Source: an uncultured Collinsella sp. (GTDB lineage: Bacteria; Actinomycetota; Coriobacteriia; Coriobacteriales; Coriobacteriaceae). Taken from it: 56,678 nt of DNA. Positions 18,493 through 26,267 of the stretch are shown here, piece after piece. Location: the NCBI GenBank assembly GCA_900541205.1, contig UQIV01000016.1, positions 1-56,678 of the forward strand. Direction: 5' to 3'. Under the pieces are notes generated by a model. It was given only the letters and a program-made list of their open reading frames with translations. It was not told the origin of the DNA and ran no database searches. Each line of letters opens with the position of its first letter. Within the stretch, counting starts at the first letter, position 1. A program made the translations under genes and the position numbers.

Positions 18493-19200
18493 ATGACTGA
18501 CCACGCTTTAGACCGAGCGCAGCTAGCCGAAGCCGTCGGCAACGATATTGCCGACATGGCCCATTTTTGGATGCTGCGGAAGTTCCAGTTTTTGGAGCCG
18601 GCGCGCGAACAGTTCGAGATCATTGTCGACCCGTGGCTCAGCTATTGCACCGAGCCTTCTCAAAACGAAATCATGGCCTACAACATGGCGTTTACCGATT
18701 GGCTGCTCTTCGAGCGCCCCTATTACCACGGCAAGACGCTGTTGGAGCTGTATGTGGGCGAGCCGCCAGCGTCAATTTCTCCTGCTTCGCTCGGGCGACT
18801 TAAGCAGGTGCGCGACACGCAGTATTTCTCGCGATTTGGCATTTTGGACAAGGACCTCGCGACTGGCATGGTCGTGCTGAAGGACACGCGCACCGACCGT
18901 CGCTTTGACGCCTACGACCCACATATCGTGCAAAAGGAGCATTGGAATGACGGTGCTATTGCGGTGCGCATCGCGTGCGTCGACGACGTCTGGCTAACGG
19001 CGGGGCAGCTCTACCTGTATGACATCGCGCGCCTGAGCGACACGGCGGTCGACGGGCCGGGCGCGGTGCATCCCGAGGACCTGGAAGATGGTTTCGACAC
19101 CTCGTGCATCAGTTTCTTTTTGCGCCTGGTCCGCGACATCATGGGTGCCCAGGGGCGGTATGTGAAGTCGCTCAACATCTACGAACAGGAATGGGAGTAG
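18493..19200 (+). CDS. Hypothetical protein
   Basis: I do not recognise this 235-residue soluble protein. It is acidic and rich in aromatic residues (FWMLRKFQFLEPAREQFE, WLLFERPYYHGKTLLELY), with no signal peptide or membrane helix. Coding looks real: the ATG has GAGGAGGATACC directly upstream and third-position GC is high. The 59-base hairpin array starts 35 bases after its stop, and the AbiEi/DUF559-like gene follows. Confidence 0.75.
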   Translation: MTDHALDRAQLAEAVGNDIADMAHFWMLRKFQFLEPAREQFEIIVDPWLSYCTEPSQNEIMAYNMAFTDWLLFERPYYHGKTLLELYVGEPPASISPASLGRLKQVRDTQYFSRFGILDKDLATGMVVLKDTRTDRRFDAYDPHIVQKEHWNDGAIAVRIACVDDVWLTAGQLYLYDIARLSDTAVDGPGAVHPEDLEDGFDTSCISFFLRLVRDIMGAQGRYVKSLNIYEQEWE

Positions 19201-19235
19201 GGGATGGGCAGTCGCAGCGCCGCCGTCTGTCTATT

Positions 19236-19455
19236 TGTCTCGGTCTGTAACGTTTAGGGACAAAAAACCGGTCTAACTGTTACAGATCGAGACGTTTGGA
19301 ACCTGGCAGGGGGAATGTCTCAATCTGTAACATCTACAGGCCAAAACTCGACCTAACTGTTACAGATTGAGACAAAGGTTGGACGCGGTGCCGAAAGATC
19401 TCGATCTGTAACATCTAGCGGCCAAAAACCGGTCTAACTGTTACAGGTCGAGACG
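19236..19455. repeat. Array of three 59-base hairpin repeats (copies D-F)
   Basis: The units are 19236-19294, 19316-19374 and 19397-19455, with spacers of 21 and 22 bases. The loops of D and F are nearly identical (AAAAACCGGTCTAAC) and E is close (AAAACTCGACCTAAC). In D the loop ends can pair further (TTAG with CTAA). The array ends just before the AbiEi/DUF559-like gene. Confidence 0.95.
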
Positions 19456-19480
19456 TTTGTCGACAGCGGCAACAGCGGCG

Positions 19481-20551
19481 ATGGCCCATTTCTCCGATGT
19501 GGTGGTGATGAAAGTGTCTAATACCGTTCTCAAACACAAGCATGCAACACGTAATACCTTGGCGCGGAATAGGATGCTTGCCAGGCTCACGGAGGCGGCT
19601 GAACAGGGCGTGCTGCTTGTGACACACGACAATGCCGAGCTCATGTGGCTGCGGCGCCATGTGGGCACAGACGATATTGCGGAGCCCGAATCGCACCTAT
19701 TCTGTTTTCAGCATGAATGGGATGCATTGACGCCGCCGGAGCGGGCGCGGTGGACTATCAAGGGGCTTGCCGAGTTTCATCCCGATTGGGCGTTTTGGGG
19801 GTATGACGCCGCGCTGATATGGGGTCTGGAGGTGCCGATTGACCTGCTCGGGCCGCGTTACTTGGTCAAGACGGGTTGTTCGGTGACGTTGAGCGGCGGG
19901 TGCAGGTTGTTGCGTCCGCAGATGGCGGGCGCGCTCGAGCGTGTCGATGGCGTGCGGGTGACGTCGTTTTGGCGCACGGTGGAGGATTGCTTGCTGCGTG
20001 CGCCGTTCTCCTACGGGTTGGCGATCGCCGATTCTGCATTGCGGGCGAAGGGCATGTCGCGTGGCGACCTCTGCGAACGGCTCCAGGCCGATTGCGAGGG
20101 CAGGCGAGGATATCGCAGGGCACAGGTGATTGCGTCGCATGCGGACGGGCTGTCCGAAAACGGCGGCGAGTCTCGGTTCCGAGCGTTCTTTATTGCGTAC
20201 GGCTTTCCGGTTCCGGAGCTGCAGGTGGAGTTTCGCGACCCGCTCGATCCGAGCCAGGTATTTCGCGTCGACTATTTTTGGCAGCTCGAGGACGGGACGT
20301 GTGTCATCGGCGAGCTCGACGGAAAGGGGAAGTACACCTTGCAGAACGGCGAGGGTCGGGAGCCGGTCAATCCGTTCGTGGCAGAGCGTCAGCGGGAATC
20401 TCATCTGACAATGCTCGGGCATAAGGTGCTTCGGTTTACGTTTAACGAACTCAAAGACCCGGGGAAGCTGGTCGAGAAAATGAGGTTGGCGGGTATTCCT
20501 CGGCAGGCTGAATTGGCTGAGGAGTGGAGACGCCAGTGGTATGGGCGCTGA
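19481..20551 (+). CDS. AbiEi/DUF559-like protein with probable nuclease-fold C-domain
   Basis: This 356-residue protein resembles a common actinobacterial group annotated as type IV antitoxin AbiEi or DUF559 proteins. Family-like parts are HPDWAFWGYDAALIWGLEVP, then AIADSALRAKGMSR, GESRFRAFFIAYGFPVPELQ and the C-terminal RVDYFWQLEDGTCVIGELDG followed by KGKY. The last part has the D-(x)n-E-x-D-x-K pattern of Vsr/restriction-like nuclease folds. No AbiEii toxin is adjacent. The gene is bracketed by hairpin arrays: one ends 25 bases before it and another starts 8 bases after it. The start is uncertain (ATG at 19481 or 19508); neither has a clear ribosome binding site. Confidence 0.7.
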   Translation: MAHFSDVVVMKVSNTVLKHKHATRNTLARNRMLARLTEAAEQGVLLVTHDNAELMWLRRHVGTDDIAEPESHLFCFQHEWDALTPPERARWTIKGLAEFHPDWAFWGYDAALIWGLEVPIDLLGPRYLVKTGCSVTLSGGCRLLRPQMAGALERVDGVRVTSFWRTVEDCLLRAPFSYGLAIADSALRAKGMSRGDLCERLQADCEGRRGYRRAQVIASHADGLSENGGESRFRAFFIAYGFPVPELQVEFRDPLDPSQVFRVDYFWQLEDGTCVIGELDGKGKYTLQNGEGREPVNPFVAERQRESHLTMLGHKVLRFTFNELKDPGKLVEKMRLAGIPRQAELAEEWRRQWYGR

Positions 20552-20558
20552 GAGGTTT

Positions 20559-20698
20559 TGTTTCGATCTGTAACGTTTAGAGGTTGTTTGAGCTCGTAAC
20601 TGTTACAGATCGAGACAAGCCGGTGAAACGTCGACCGAATGTCTCGATCTGTAACATCAAGGGGCCCAATAACCCTGTACCTGTTACAGATCGAGACA
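20559..20698. repeat. Array of two 59-base hairpin repeats (copies G and H)
   Basis: The units are 20559-20617 and 20640-20698, with a 22-base spacer. G has its loop in the opposite sense (TTGTTTGAG on this strand). H has 17 perfectly paired arm bases (TGTCTCGATCTGTAACA). The remainder up to the amidohydrolase start at 20848 shows no gene. Confidence 0.95.
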
Positions 20699-20847
20699 TT
20701 TCCCTGGTGTCGCTGGGGTGGGACTGCAGCGTATTCCGTCCCCCCACATCCCCTCTTCCCTCCGTTAGCCGATGCGTCTGCAGCAATCCAGCGGGACTAG
20801 GTAATAATGGACAAATGTTCAAGTTAATCGTGAGGGAGGAGCTCGAT

Positions 20848-22218
20848 ATGGCGTCTGCCGATCGTTCCACGTTGTTTATCAATGGGACCATTCTGGATGG
20901 TTCGGAGCATATGGAGCCGCAACCCGATATGGCCGTGACTGTTGAGCGCGGCGTCATCACCTGGATGGGGCCGAGTGCTGTGGCGCAGGCGCCCGCGGGT
21001 GCCGAGGTTATCGACCTGGGCGGTGCGTATCTCATGCCCGGTCTCATCAATATGCACGTGCACCTGTGCGGCTCGGGCAAGCCTGTCTCGGCCGGCGATG
21101 CGGGCGCGCTGATGAAGAAGCTCGATAATCCCGTGGGGCGCGCCATCGTGCGCCATATTCTTAAGGGCAGCGCGCAACAACAACTGGCAAGTGGCGTGAC
21201 CACGGTGCGCGGCGCGGGCGATCCGCTGTTTGCCGATCTGGCCGTGCGCGATGCTATCGATGCCGGCAAGTATCAAGGTCCTCGCCTGGTGGCGCCAGGA
21301 ACGGGCGTCACGGTGCCGGGCGGCCATGGTGCGGGCTTGTTCGCCCAGGTGGCCAACAGTCCCGCCGAGGCAGCCGAACAGGTGCGCGACCTGTATGCGC
21401 GTGGTGCCGACGTCATTAAGCTGTTCGTGACGGGCGGCGTGTTCGACGCTACCGAGGTGGGCGAGCCGGGCGTGCTGCGCATGCCGGTCGAGGTTGCCGC
21501 GGCGGCGTGCAAGGCTGCGCACGAGGTGAGCCTGCCGGTTATGGCCCATGTCGAGAGTACCGAGGGCGTGAAGGCCGCGCTTGAGGCCGGCGTTGACACG
21601 ATTGAGCACGGCGCTCCGTTGACGCCCGAGATTCTGGAGCTGTACCGTGGCGCCGCGGGTACACAGCTTGAGGGGCGCGCGCCGAGTGTGACCTGCACTA
21701 TCAGCCCGGCGCTGCCGTTTGTATTGCTCGACCCGGAAAAGACCCATTCGACCGATACACAAAAGAAGAACGGCGACATCGTGTGCTCGGGCATCATCGA
21801 GAGCGCCCGTGCCGCACTGGAAGCTGGCGTTAAGGTGGGCCTTGGCACGGACTCGAGCTGCCCGTTCGTGACGCAGTACGACATGTGGCGTGAGGTGGCC
21901 TATTTTGCCAAGTATGTCGGCGTGAGCAACGCCTTCGCACTGCATACAGCCACGCAGGTTAATGCCGAGCTGCTGGGGCTGGGCGGCGAGACTGGCACGA
22001 TCGAGTGCGGCAAGGCCGCCGATATCCTAGTGACGCGCAAGAACCCGCTCGATGACCTGTGCGCACTGCGTGAGCCGACGCACGTGATGTGTCGTGGTGA
22101 TCTGGTGCGCAAACTCAAGGTGAAGCGTATTTCCGAGGTGGACGCCGAGCTCGACGCGATTATGGCCATGCCTGCCGAGGCGTTGGCCGAGGAGCTTGCC
22201 CGCGACGGCGTGGCGTAG
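20848..22218 (+). CDS. Metal-dependent amidohydrolase
   Basis: This 456-residue enzyme of the amidohydrolase superfamily (imidazolonepropionase/prolidase-like branch) would hydrolyse amide or peptide-like bonds. It shows the metal-binding MPGLINMHVHLCGSG near residue 65, VMAHVESTEG and IEHGAPLTPE (later metal His residues), and GLGTDSSCPFV with the catalytic Asp. A composite barrel part at the C-terminus ends ADILVTRKNPLDDLCAL. The substrate is not evident. I start at the ATG at 20848 with GAGGGAGGAG upstream; a longer open frame from 20584 runs through a hairpin repeat and is not coding. Confidence 0.88.
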   Translation: MASADRSTLFINGTILDGSEHMEPQPDMAVTVERGVITWMGPSAVAQAPAGAEVIDLGGAYLMPGLINMHVHLCGSGKPVSAGDAGALMKKLDNPVGRAIVRHILKGSAQQQLASGVTTVRGAGDPLFADLAVRDAIDAGKYQGPRLVAPGTGVTVPGGHGAGLFAQVANSPAEAAEQVRDLYARGADVIKLFVTGGVFDATEVGEPGVLRMPVEVAAAACKAAHEVSLPVMAHVESTEGVKAALEAGVDTIEHGAPLTPEILELYRGAAGTQLEGRAPSVTCTISPALPFVLLDPEKTHSTDTQKKNGDIVCSGIIESARAALEAGVKVGLGTDSSCPFVTQYDMWREVAYFAKYVGVSNAFALHTATQVNAELLGLGGETGTIECGKAADILVTRKNPLDDLCALREPTHVMCRGDLVRKLKVKRISEVDAELDAIMAMPAEALAEELARDGVA

Positions 22219-22222
22219 ACGA

Positions 22223-22245
22223 GACAAAGGGACGGTCCCTTTGTC
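22223..22245. repeat. Short perfect inverted repeat GACAAAGGGAC
   Basis: GACAAAGGGAC and GTCCCTTTGTC flank a single central base. A relative (GGCAAAGG with CCTTTGCC) occurs at 53511-53537, also just after a gene. Confidence 0.7.
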
Positions 22246-22251
22246 ATAATC

Positions 22252-22293
22252 AAAAAAGCCGAGGTCTCAACACGAGGCCTCGGCTTTTATTTT
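22252..22293. terminator. Bidirectional terminator
   Basis: GCCGAGG pairs with CCTCGGC, preceded by AAAAAA and followed by TTTTATTTT. It serves both converging genes, the amidohydrolase and the zinc-ribbon protein. Confidence 0.85.
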
Positions 22294-22310
22294 GTCCTAT
22301 GGTGTAGCGG

Positions 22311-22784
22311 CTAGGAGCGCGTCTCCATCTTGGCGTGGCACTTGGGGCAGGTGACGCGGATCTTGCCTTTGCCCTTGGGGACGGAGAGCATCTGGCCGCA
22401 GTTGGGGCACTTGAGGTATGCCGTGGTCTTGCGACCCTTCCACATCTTCTTGGCCGTGCGCTTGGCACGCTCAAAGTCTTCCTTACTGGTGCCGGCTGCG
22501 CGTGAGGTGCTAGCCGCTGCAGCGCCGCCGCCCAAGCTGGCGACGAACTTGCCCAAGCCGGGAACATTGGCGGTCGTGGCGACAAAGGCCTCGTTCTCCT
22601 TGCGACGTGCATCGATATTTTTGGACAGGCCGCGCAGCACGCCAATCACGATTACGGCGATGGCAATCCAGCTGAGCCACTGGATACGAGCCATCGAACC
22701 GATCATGGCGATGATAATGCCTGCGAAGCCCATCACGATGGTGAGTTCGTCAGCGCCATTGCGGCCCTTCATAAAGTCATTCAT
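22311..22784 (-). CDS. Membrane protein with C-terminal zinc ribbon
   Basis: This 157-residue protein has two membrane helices near residues 14-50 (ELTIVMGFAGIIIAMIGSMA, WLSWIAIAVIVIGVLRGL). A basic linker is followed by a zinc ribbon at the end, with CPNCG and CPKCH. The ribbon would lie in the cytoplasm. The function is unknown; such small proteins are often annotated as zinc-ribbon membrane proteins. The start is ATG with an A/G-rich stretch upstream. Confidence 0.75.
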   Translation of the reverse strand: MNDFMKGRNGADELTIVMGFAGIIIAMIGSMARIQWLSWIAIAVIVIGVLRGLSKNIDARRKENEAFVATTANVPGLGKFVASLGGGAAAASTSRAAGTSKEDFERAKRTAKKMWKGRKTTAYLKCPNCGQMLSVPKGKGKIRVTCPKCHAKMETRS

Positions 22785-22839
22785 GCAAATTGCCTTTCAT
22801 TCGATATGCCGCACGCCCTTATACCCGATTTAGAGCAAG

Positions 22840-22886
22840 GGGGACAGGTTAATCTGCACCAATGTGGCGCAAACGTACCTGTCCCC
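22840..22886. repeat. Inverted repeat of the TTAATCTGCACCA family, copy 1
   Basis: GGGGACAGGTT and ACCTGTCCCC form the arms around TAATCTGCACCA and its partial complement TGGCGCAAAC. A second copy is at 33717-33781. It lies 11 bases from the end of csoR and may end the copper operon transcript. Confidence 0.75.
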
Positions 22887-22897
22887 AATGTCCCCAA

Positions 22898-23170
22898 TTA
22901 CTTGGAGAGCTTGTCGACGACGCGTTCGATCTCGGCGAGCTTGGCGGCTTTGAGGTCTTCGTCGCCCGATTCGATTGCCGAAGTCACGCAGCCCTCGATA
23001 TGCGCCTTGAGCACGTCGGCGTTAATGCGCGCGAGGAGCGCCTGTGTGGCCATGAGCTGCGTGGAAATATCGACGCAGTAGCGGTCCTCCTCGACCATCC
23101 GCAGGATACCGTCGATCTGGCCGCGTGCCGTCTTGAGCATGCGGGTCACCGATTTGTGGTCTGCCATCAT
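22898..23170 (-). CDS. csoR: Copper-sensing repressor CsoR
   Basis: CsoR binds Cu(I) and then releases the promoter of copper-export genes. The 90-residue all-helical protein has the three copper ligands of the family: Cys in EEDRYCVDI, then His and Cys in KAHIEGCV (H-x3-C). It starts MMADHKSVTRMLKTARGQID, with GAGGA upstream; an in-frame ATG one codon on (23167) is equally possible. It is the last gene of copA-copZ-csoR, and a palindrome of CsoR type lies in the copA promoter. Confidence 0.9.
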   Translation of the reverse strand: MMADHKSVTRMLKTARGQIDGILRMVEEDRYCVDISTQLMATQALLARINADVLKAHIEGCVTSAIESGDEDLKAAKLAEIERVVDKLSK

Positions 23171-23212
23171 GGCGGGTCCTCGTTTCTGGTCGATCTTCCG
23201 GATGCCCCCGTC

Positions 23213-23279
23213 AGTTGCGGTGAAATATGGACTGTTTAAAGGCCTAGGGCGGCTCAACAGTCCGTATTTCACCGCAACT
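23213..23279. repeat. 67-bp inverted repeat with 24-bp arms
   Basis: The left arm starts AGTTGCGGTGAAATATGG and the right arm ends CCGTATTTCACCGCAACT, with one G-T pair in 24 and a 19-base loop. It lies between copZ and csoR. A half copy is found at 56557-56580 beside the element at the right edge of the window. Confidence 0.85.
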
Positions 23280-23305
23280 TCTGAGGATTGAGTGGGCGGC
23301 GTCTG

Positions 23306-23527
23306 CTACGCGGCGGCCACGGACAGGGCGTGGAACTTCTCGCCCGCGCCCTCGACGGCGGCGGCGAGCTGCTCGGCGGTCACGGTGTCGGCGCACTCTA
23401 CCTGGACGGTCTGGGTCTCGTGGTCGGCATCGGCATCGGTCACGCCGGCAACGTTGAGCAGTGCCGTCTCGACAGTGGCGTCGCAGTGGCCGCACATAAG
23501 GCCGGAAGTCTTAATCGTGTAACGCAT
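23306..23527 (-). CDS. copZ: Copper chaperone CopZ-like protein
   Basis: This 73-residue heavy-metal-associated domain carries Cu(I) between partners in the cytoplasm. The metal loop is LMCGHCDATVE (MxCxxC) near residues 11-16, and the fold matches other CopZ proteins in length. The ATG at 23527 follows GAGAGGAAT. It is placed between copA and csoR. Confidence 0.9.
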   Translation of the reverse strand: MRYTIKTSGLMCGHCDATVETALLNVAGVTDADADHETQTVQVECADTVTAEQLAAAVEGAGEKFHALSVAAA

Positions 23528-23674
23528 GGATATTCCTCTCTGTTGTGTCGGCTTTCCCAGGCACCCGACCTTGACCTTCACGCCGTCGCTCGCGTATCAA
23601 AGTACGCATCGCTCCTCTTTCAGGTCAATCTCGGGCACCTGGAAAACCCGTTGTAAATGGACTTAATGGTGAGC

Positions 23675-26017
23675 CTATTTTGCCACTTTAGGCTTAAAGG
23701 ATTTCAGGCGCAGCGCGTTGGACACAACGCAGACGCTCGACAGGCTCATCGCCGCGGCGCCAAACATCGGCGAGAGTTGCCAACCGGTGAGGGGGAAGAA
23801 CACGCCCGCGGCGAGCGGAATGCCGATGCCGTTGTAGAACAGTGCCCAGAACAGGTCCTGCTTGATGTTGCGGATTGTGGCGCGCGAAAGCTCGATGGCG
23901 CGGGCGACGTCCATGAGGTCGCTGCGCATGAGCACCACATCTGCCCCCTCCTTGGCGATGTCGGCGCCGGTGCCGATCGCAAGGCCCACGTCGGCGCGTG
24001 CCAGGGCGGGGGAGTCGTTGATGCCGTCGCCCACCATGGCGACCTTGCTGCCCGCATCCTGCAGCTCGCGCACGTGGCGTTCCTTGTCGGCGGGGAGGAC
24101 GTCGGCGATGACCTGCTCGCTGCTCAGTCCCACGCGGCGGGCGATCGCTTCGGCTGTCACACGGTTGTCGCCGGTGAGCATGCGCACGTCGACGCCGAGC
24201 TTGCGGAGCGCGGCGATGGCCTCGGCGCTCGTCTCCTTGACCTCGTCAGCCACGGCAATGGTGCCGGCAAGCTCGCCGTTCTTGGCAAAGAACAGCGGCG
24301 TCTTGCCTTCGGCGGCAAATTGCTCGGCAAGACCCGCGGGCACGGTAACGCCCAGCTCGTTCATCAGACGCACGTTACCAGCGGCAATGGCGTTTTGCCC
24401 TTCGCGCGCCGTAACGCCTCGTCCGGGCACGGCCGCAAAGTCCTTGACCATGCGCGCGACGATCCCGCGTGTCTCGCACTCGGCCATAATCGCCTCGGCC
24501 AGCGGGTGCTCGCTCTGGCGTTCCAGCGCGGCGGCCAGCTTGAGCAGCGCCTTTTCGCTCATGGCGGGCGAGCCGTCAGTGCGCGTGGCTACTACGATAT
24601 CGGTCACAGCAGGCTTGCCGCGGGTAACCGTGCCCGTCTTATCGAGCACCACGGTGCCCACGCTGCGCAGATTCTCCAGCGCCTCGGCGCTCTTAAACAG
24701 AATGCCCATTTCGGCGCCCTTGCCGGTGCCGACCATAATGGCGACGGGCGTGGCCAGGCCCAGCGCGCACGGGCAGCTGATCACCAGCACGGCGACGGCG
24801 GAGGTGAGCGCCTCGTTTATGCTGCCGGTCAGTGCCATCCACACCACGAAGGTCACGGCCGAGATCATGAACACCACGGGCACGAACACGCCGGCGACCT
24901 TGTCGGCCATGCGGGCGATGGGTGCCTTGGTGGCGTTGGCGTCCTCGACGAGCTGGATAATCTTGGCGAGCGACGTGTCGGCGCCCACACGCGTAGCGCG
25001 GAAGGTAAACGAGCCCGTGCGGTTGACCGTGGCCGCGTTGACAGTGTCGCCGGCGGTCTTTTCCACGGGGATGGACTCGCCGGTCAGCGCACTTTCGTCC
25101 ACGGCCGAAGCGCCCTCGAGCACCACGCCGTCAACGGGGATGGACTCGCCGGGACGCACGCGCAGCACCTGGCCGGGCAGAATGGCATCGACATCGACGG
25201 TGGTCTCGGTACCGTCGACGGCCACGACGGTCGCGGTCTTGGGCGCCAGGTCAATGAGCGCCTCGATGGCGCCGCCAGTCTTGGATTTGCTGCGTGTCTC
25301 GAGATATTTGCCTACGGTGACGAGCGACAAGATCGTGCCGGCGCTCTCAAAATACAGGTTGTCCATGCTCGTCATCATGGCCTCGTGGACCTGACCCGCG
25401 GCTAGCTGGTCGGCCATGATGAACATGGCGTAGAGCGACCAGGCGATGGACGCGGTGGCGCCGACGGCGATGAGGGCGTCCATGGTGGGCGCGCCGTGCG
25501 CGAGCGATTTAAACCCGTTGATAAAGTACGCGTCGTTGACGTAGACGATGGGGATGAGCAGGACGAGCTCGGTAAGCGCGAGTGTCATGCTGTGGGTGTG
25601 GTCGGTGAAGACGCCGGGCAGTGGCCAACCGAGCATGTGCCCCATGCCTATGTAGAACAGCGGGATGAGGAAGATGATCGAGATGATGAGGCGGGTGCGC
25701 ATGGCGGAGGCGGCGGCCTCCAGCTTTTTGGTGGGCGACTCCATATGGGCGGCGCCGGACCTGGCTTGCGTGCTGCCGCTTGAGCCGGCGGCACCGGTGC
25801 CCGCATCGACGGGTGAGGCCGAGTAGCCCGCGCGGTCGACGGCGGTGCAGATATCGTCGGGAGAGACCTGCGCGGGGTCGTAGTCGACCATCATGGAACC
25901 GGCGAGCAGGTTGACCGCGACGCTTTGGACGCCGTCGAGTTTGCTCACGGCACGGTCCACGTGCGCCTGGCACGCGGCGCACGTCATACCGCCCACGTCA
26001 AACTTATCCTGAGCCAT
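23675..26017 (-). CDS. copA: Copper-exporting P1B-type ATPase CopA
   Basis: This 780-residue membrane pump would export Cu(I). The order is: one N-terminal metal-binding domain (GGMTCAACQAHVD, residues 8-20), a Gly/Ser linker, membrane helices from about residue 110, the actuator loop (SALTGESIPVEK), the CPC motif in ISCPCALGLATP, the phosphorylation site VLDKTGTVTRG, and the hinge MVGDGINDSPALARADVG. The ATG follows AAGGAGAAGCC. It is the first gene of the copper operon. Confidence 0.95.
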   Translation of the reverse strand: MAQDKFDVGGMTCAACQAHVDRAVSKLDGVQSVAVNLLAGSMMVDYDPAQVSPDDICTAVDRAGYSASPVDAGTGAAGSSGSTQARSGAAHMESPTKKLEAAASAMRTRLIISIIFLIPLFYIGMGHMLGWPLPGVFTDHTHSMTLALTELVLLIPIVYVNDAYFINGFKSLAHGAPTMDALIAVGATASIAWSLYAMFIMADQLAAGQVHEAMMTSMDNLYFESAGTILSLVTVGKYLETRSKSKTGGAIEALIDLAPKTATVVAVDGTETTVDVDAILPGQVLRVRPGESIPVDGVVLEGASAVDESALTGESIPVEKTAGDTVNAATVNRTGSFTFRATRVGADTSLAKIIQLVEDANATKAPIARMADKVAGVFVPVVFMISAVTFVVWMALTGSINEALTSAVAVLVISCPCALGLATPVAIMVGTGKGAEMGILFKSAEALENLRSVGTVVLDKTGTVTRGKPAVTDIVVATRTDGSPAMSEKALLKLAAALERQSEHPLAEAIMAECETRGIVARMVKDFAAVPGRGVTAREGQNAIAAGNVRLMNELGVTVPAGLAEQFAAEGKTPLFFAKNGELAGTIAVADEVKETSAEAIAALRKLGVDVRMLTGDNRVTAEAIARRVGLSSEQVIADVLPADKERHVRELQDAGSKVAMVGDGINDSPALARADVGLAIGTGADIAKEGADVVLMRSDLMDVARAIELSRATIRNIKQDLFWALFYNGIGIPLAAGVFFPLTGWQLSPMFGAAAMSLSSVCVVSNALRLKSFKPKVAK

Positions 26018-26064
26018 GGCTTCTCCTTTCTGTAGTTCGGTGGTGTGAATGTTTGCCTGCCGAT

Positions 26065-26095
26065 ACTATACACCCATACCCCCTGGGGGTGTCCA
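26065..26095 (-). promoter_or_regulatory. copA promoter with CsoR-like operator
   Basis: Read on the minus strand, TGGACA (26090-26095) and TATAGT (26065-26070) are 19 bases apart. The spacer contains ATACCCCCTGGGGGTGT (plus strand 26076-26092), a palindrome around C-runs and G-runs like known CsoR sites. CsoR bound here would block RNA polymerase. Confidence 0.7.
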
Positions 26096-26167
26096 GTACA
26101 GAAATAATATATGAGATTTCGTTACAGATGAGGATGGATGGTTGGCCGATGGTCCGTCCCTACCAAA

Positions 26168-26226
26168 CATCTCAATCTGTAACATCTAGCAGGGAAAATG
26201 ACCTCTAACTGTTACAGATCGAGACA
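26168..26226. repeat. Single 59-base hairpin repeat (copy I)
   Basis: The arms are CATCTCAATCTGTAACA and TGTTACAGATCGAGACA with a 25-base loop (TCTAGCAGG, AAAATG, TCTAAC). It sits between the start of copA and the end of the kinase gene. Confidence 0.93.
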
Positions 26227-26267
26227 ATTGCCGGGGAGGGGTCCCGTTGCGGCAAGACGCCCGCCGC

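Noticed and set aside
18164..18496. A 110-residue open frame after gltD
   Set aside because: It starts inside a repeat, has no ribosome binding site and shows no family likeness; it also runs into the start of the next gene.
20584..20847. N-terminal extension of the amidohydrolase
   Set aside because: The frame is open only because a hairpin repeat (copies G/H) has no stop in this frame. The strong ribosome binding site is at 20832-20841, before the ATG at 20848.
23657..25405. A 582-residue open frame opposite copA
   Set aside because: It lies wholly within copA, is rich in His/Gly/Ala and has no family likeness.
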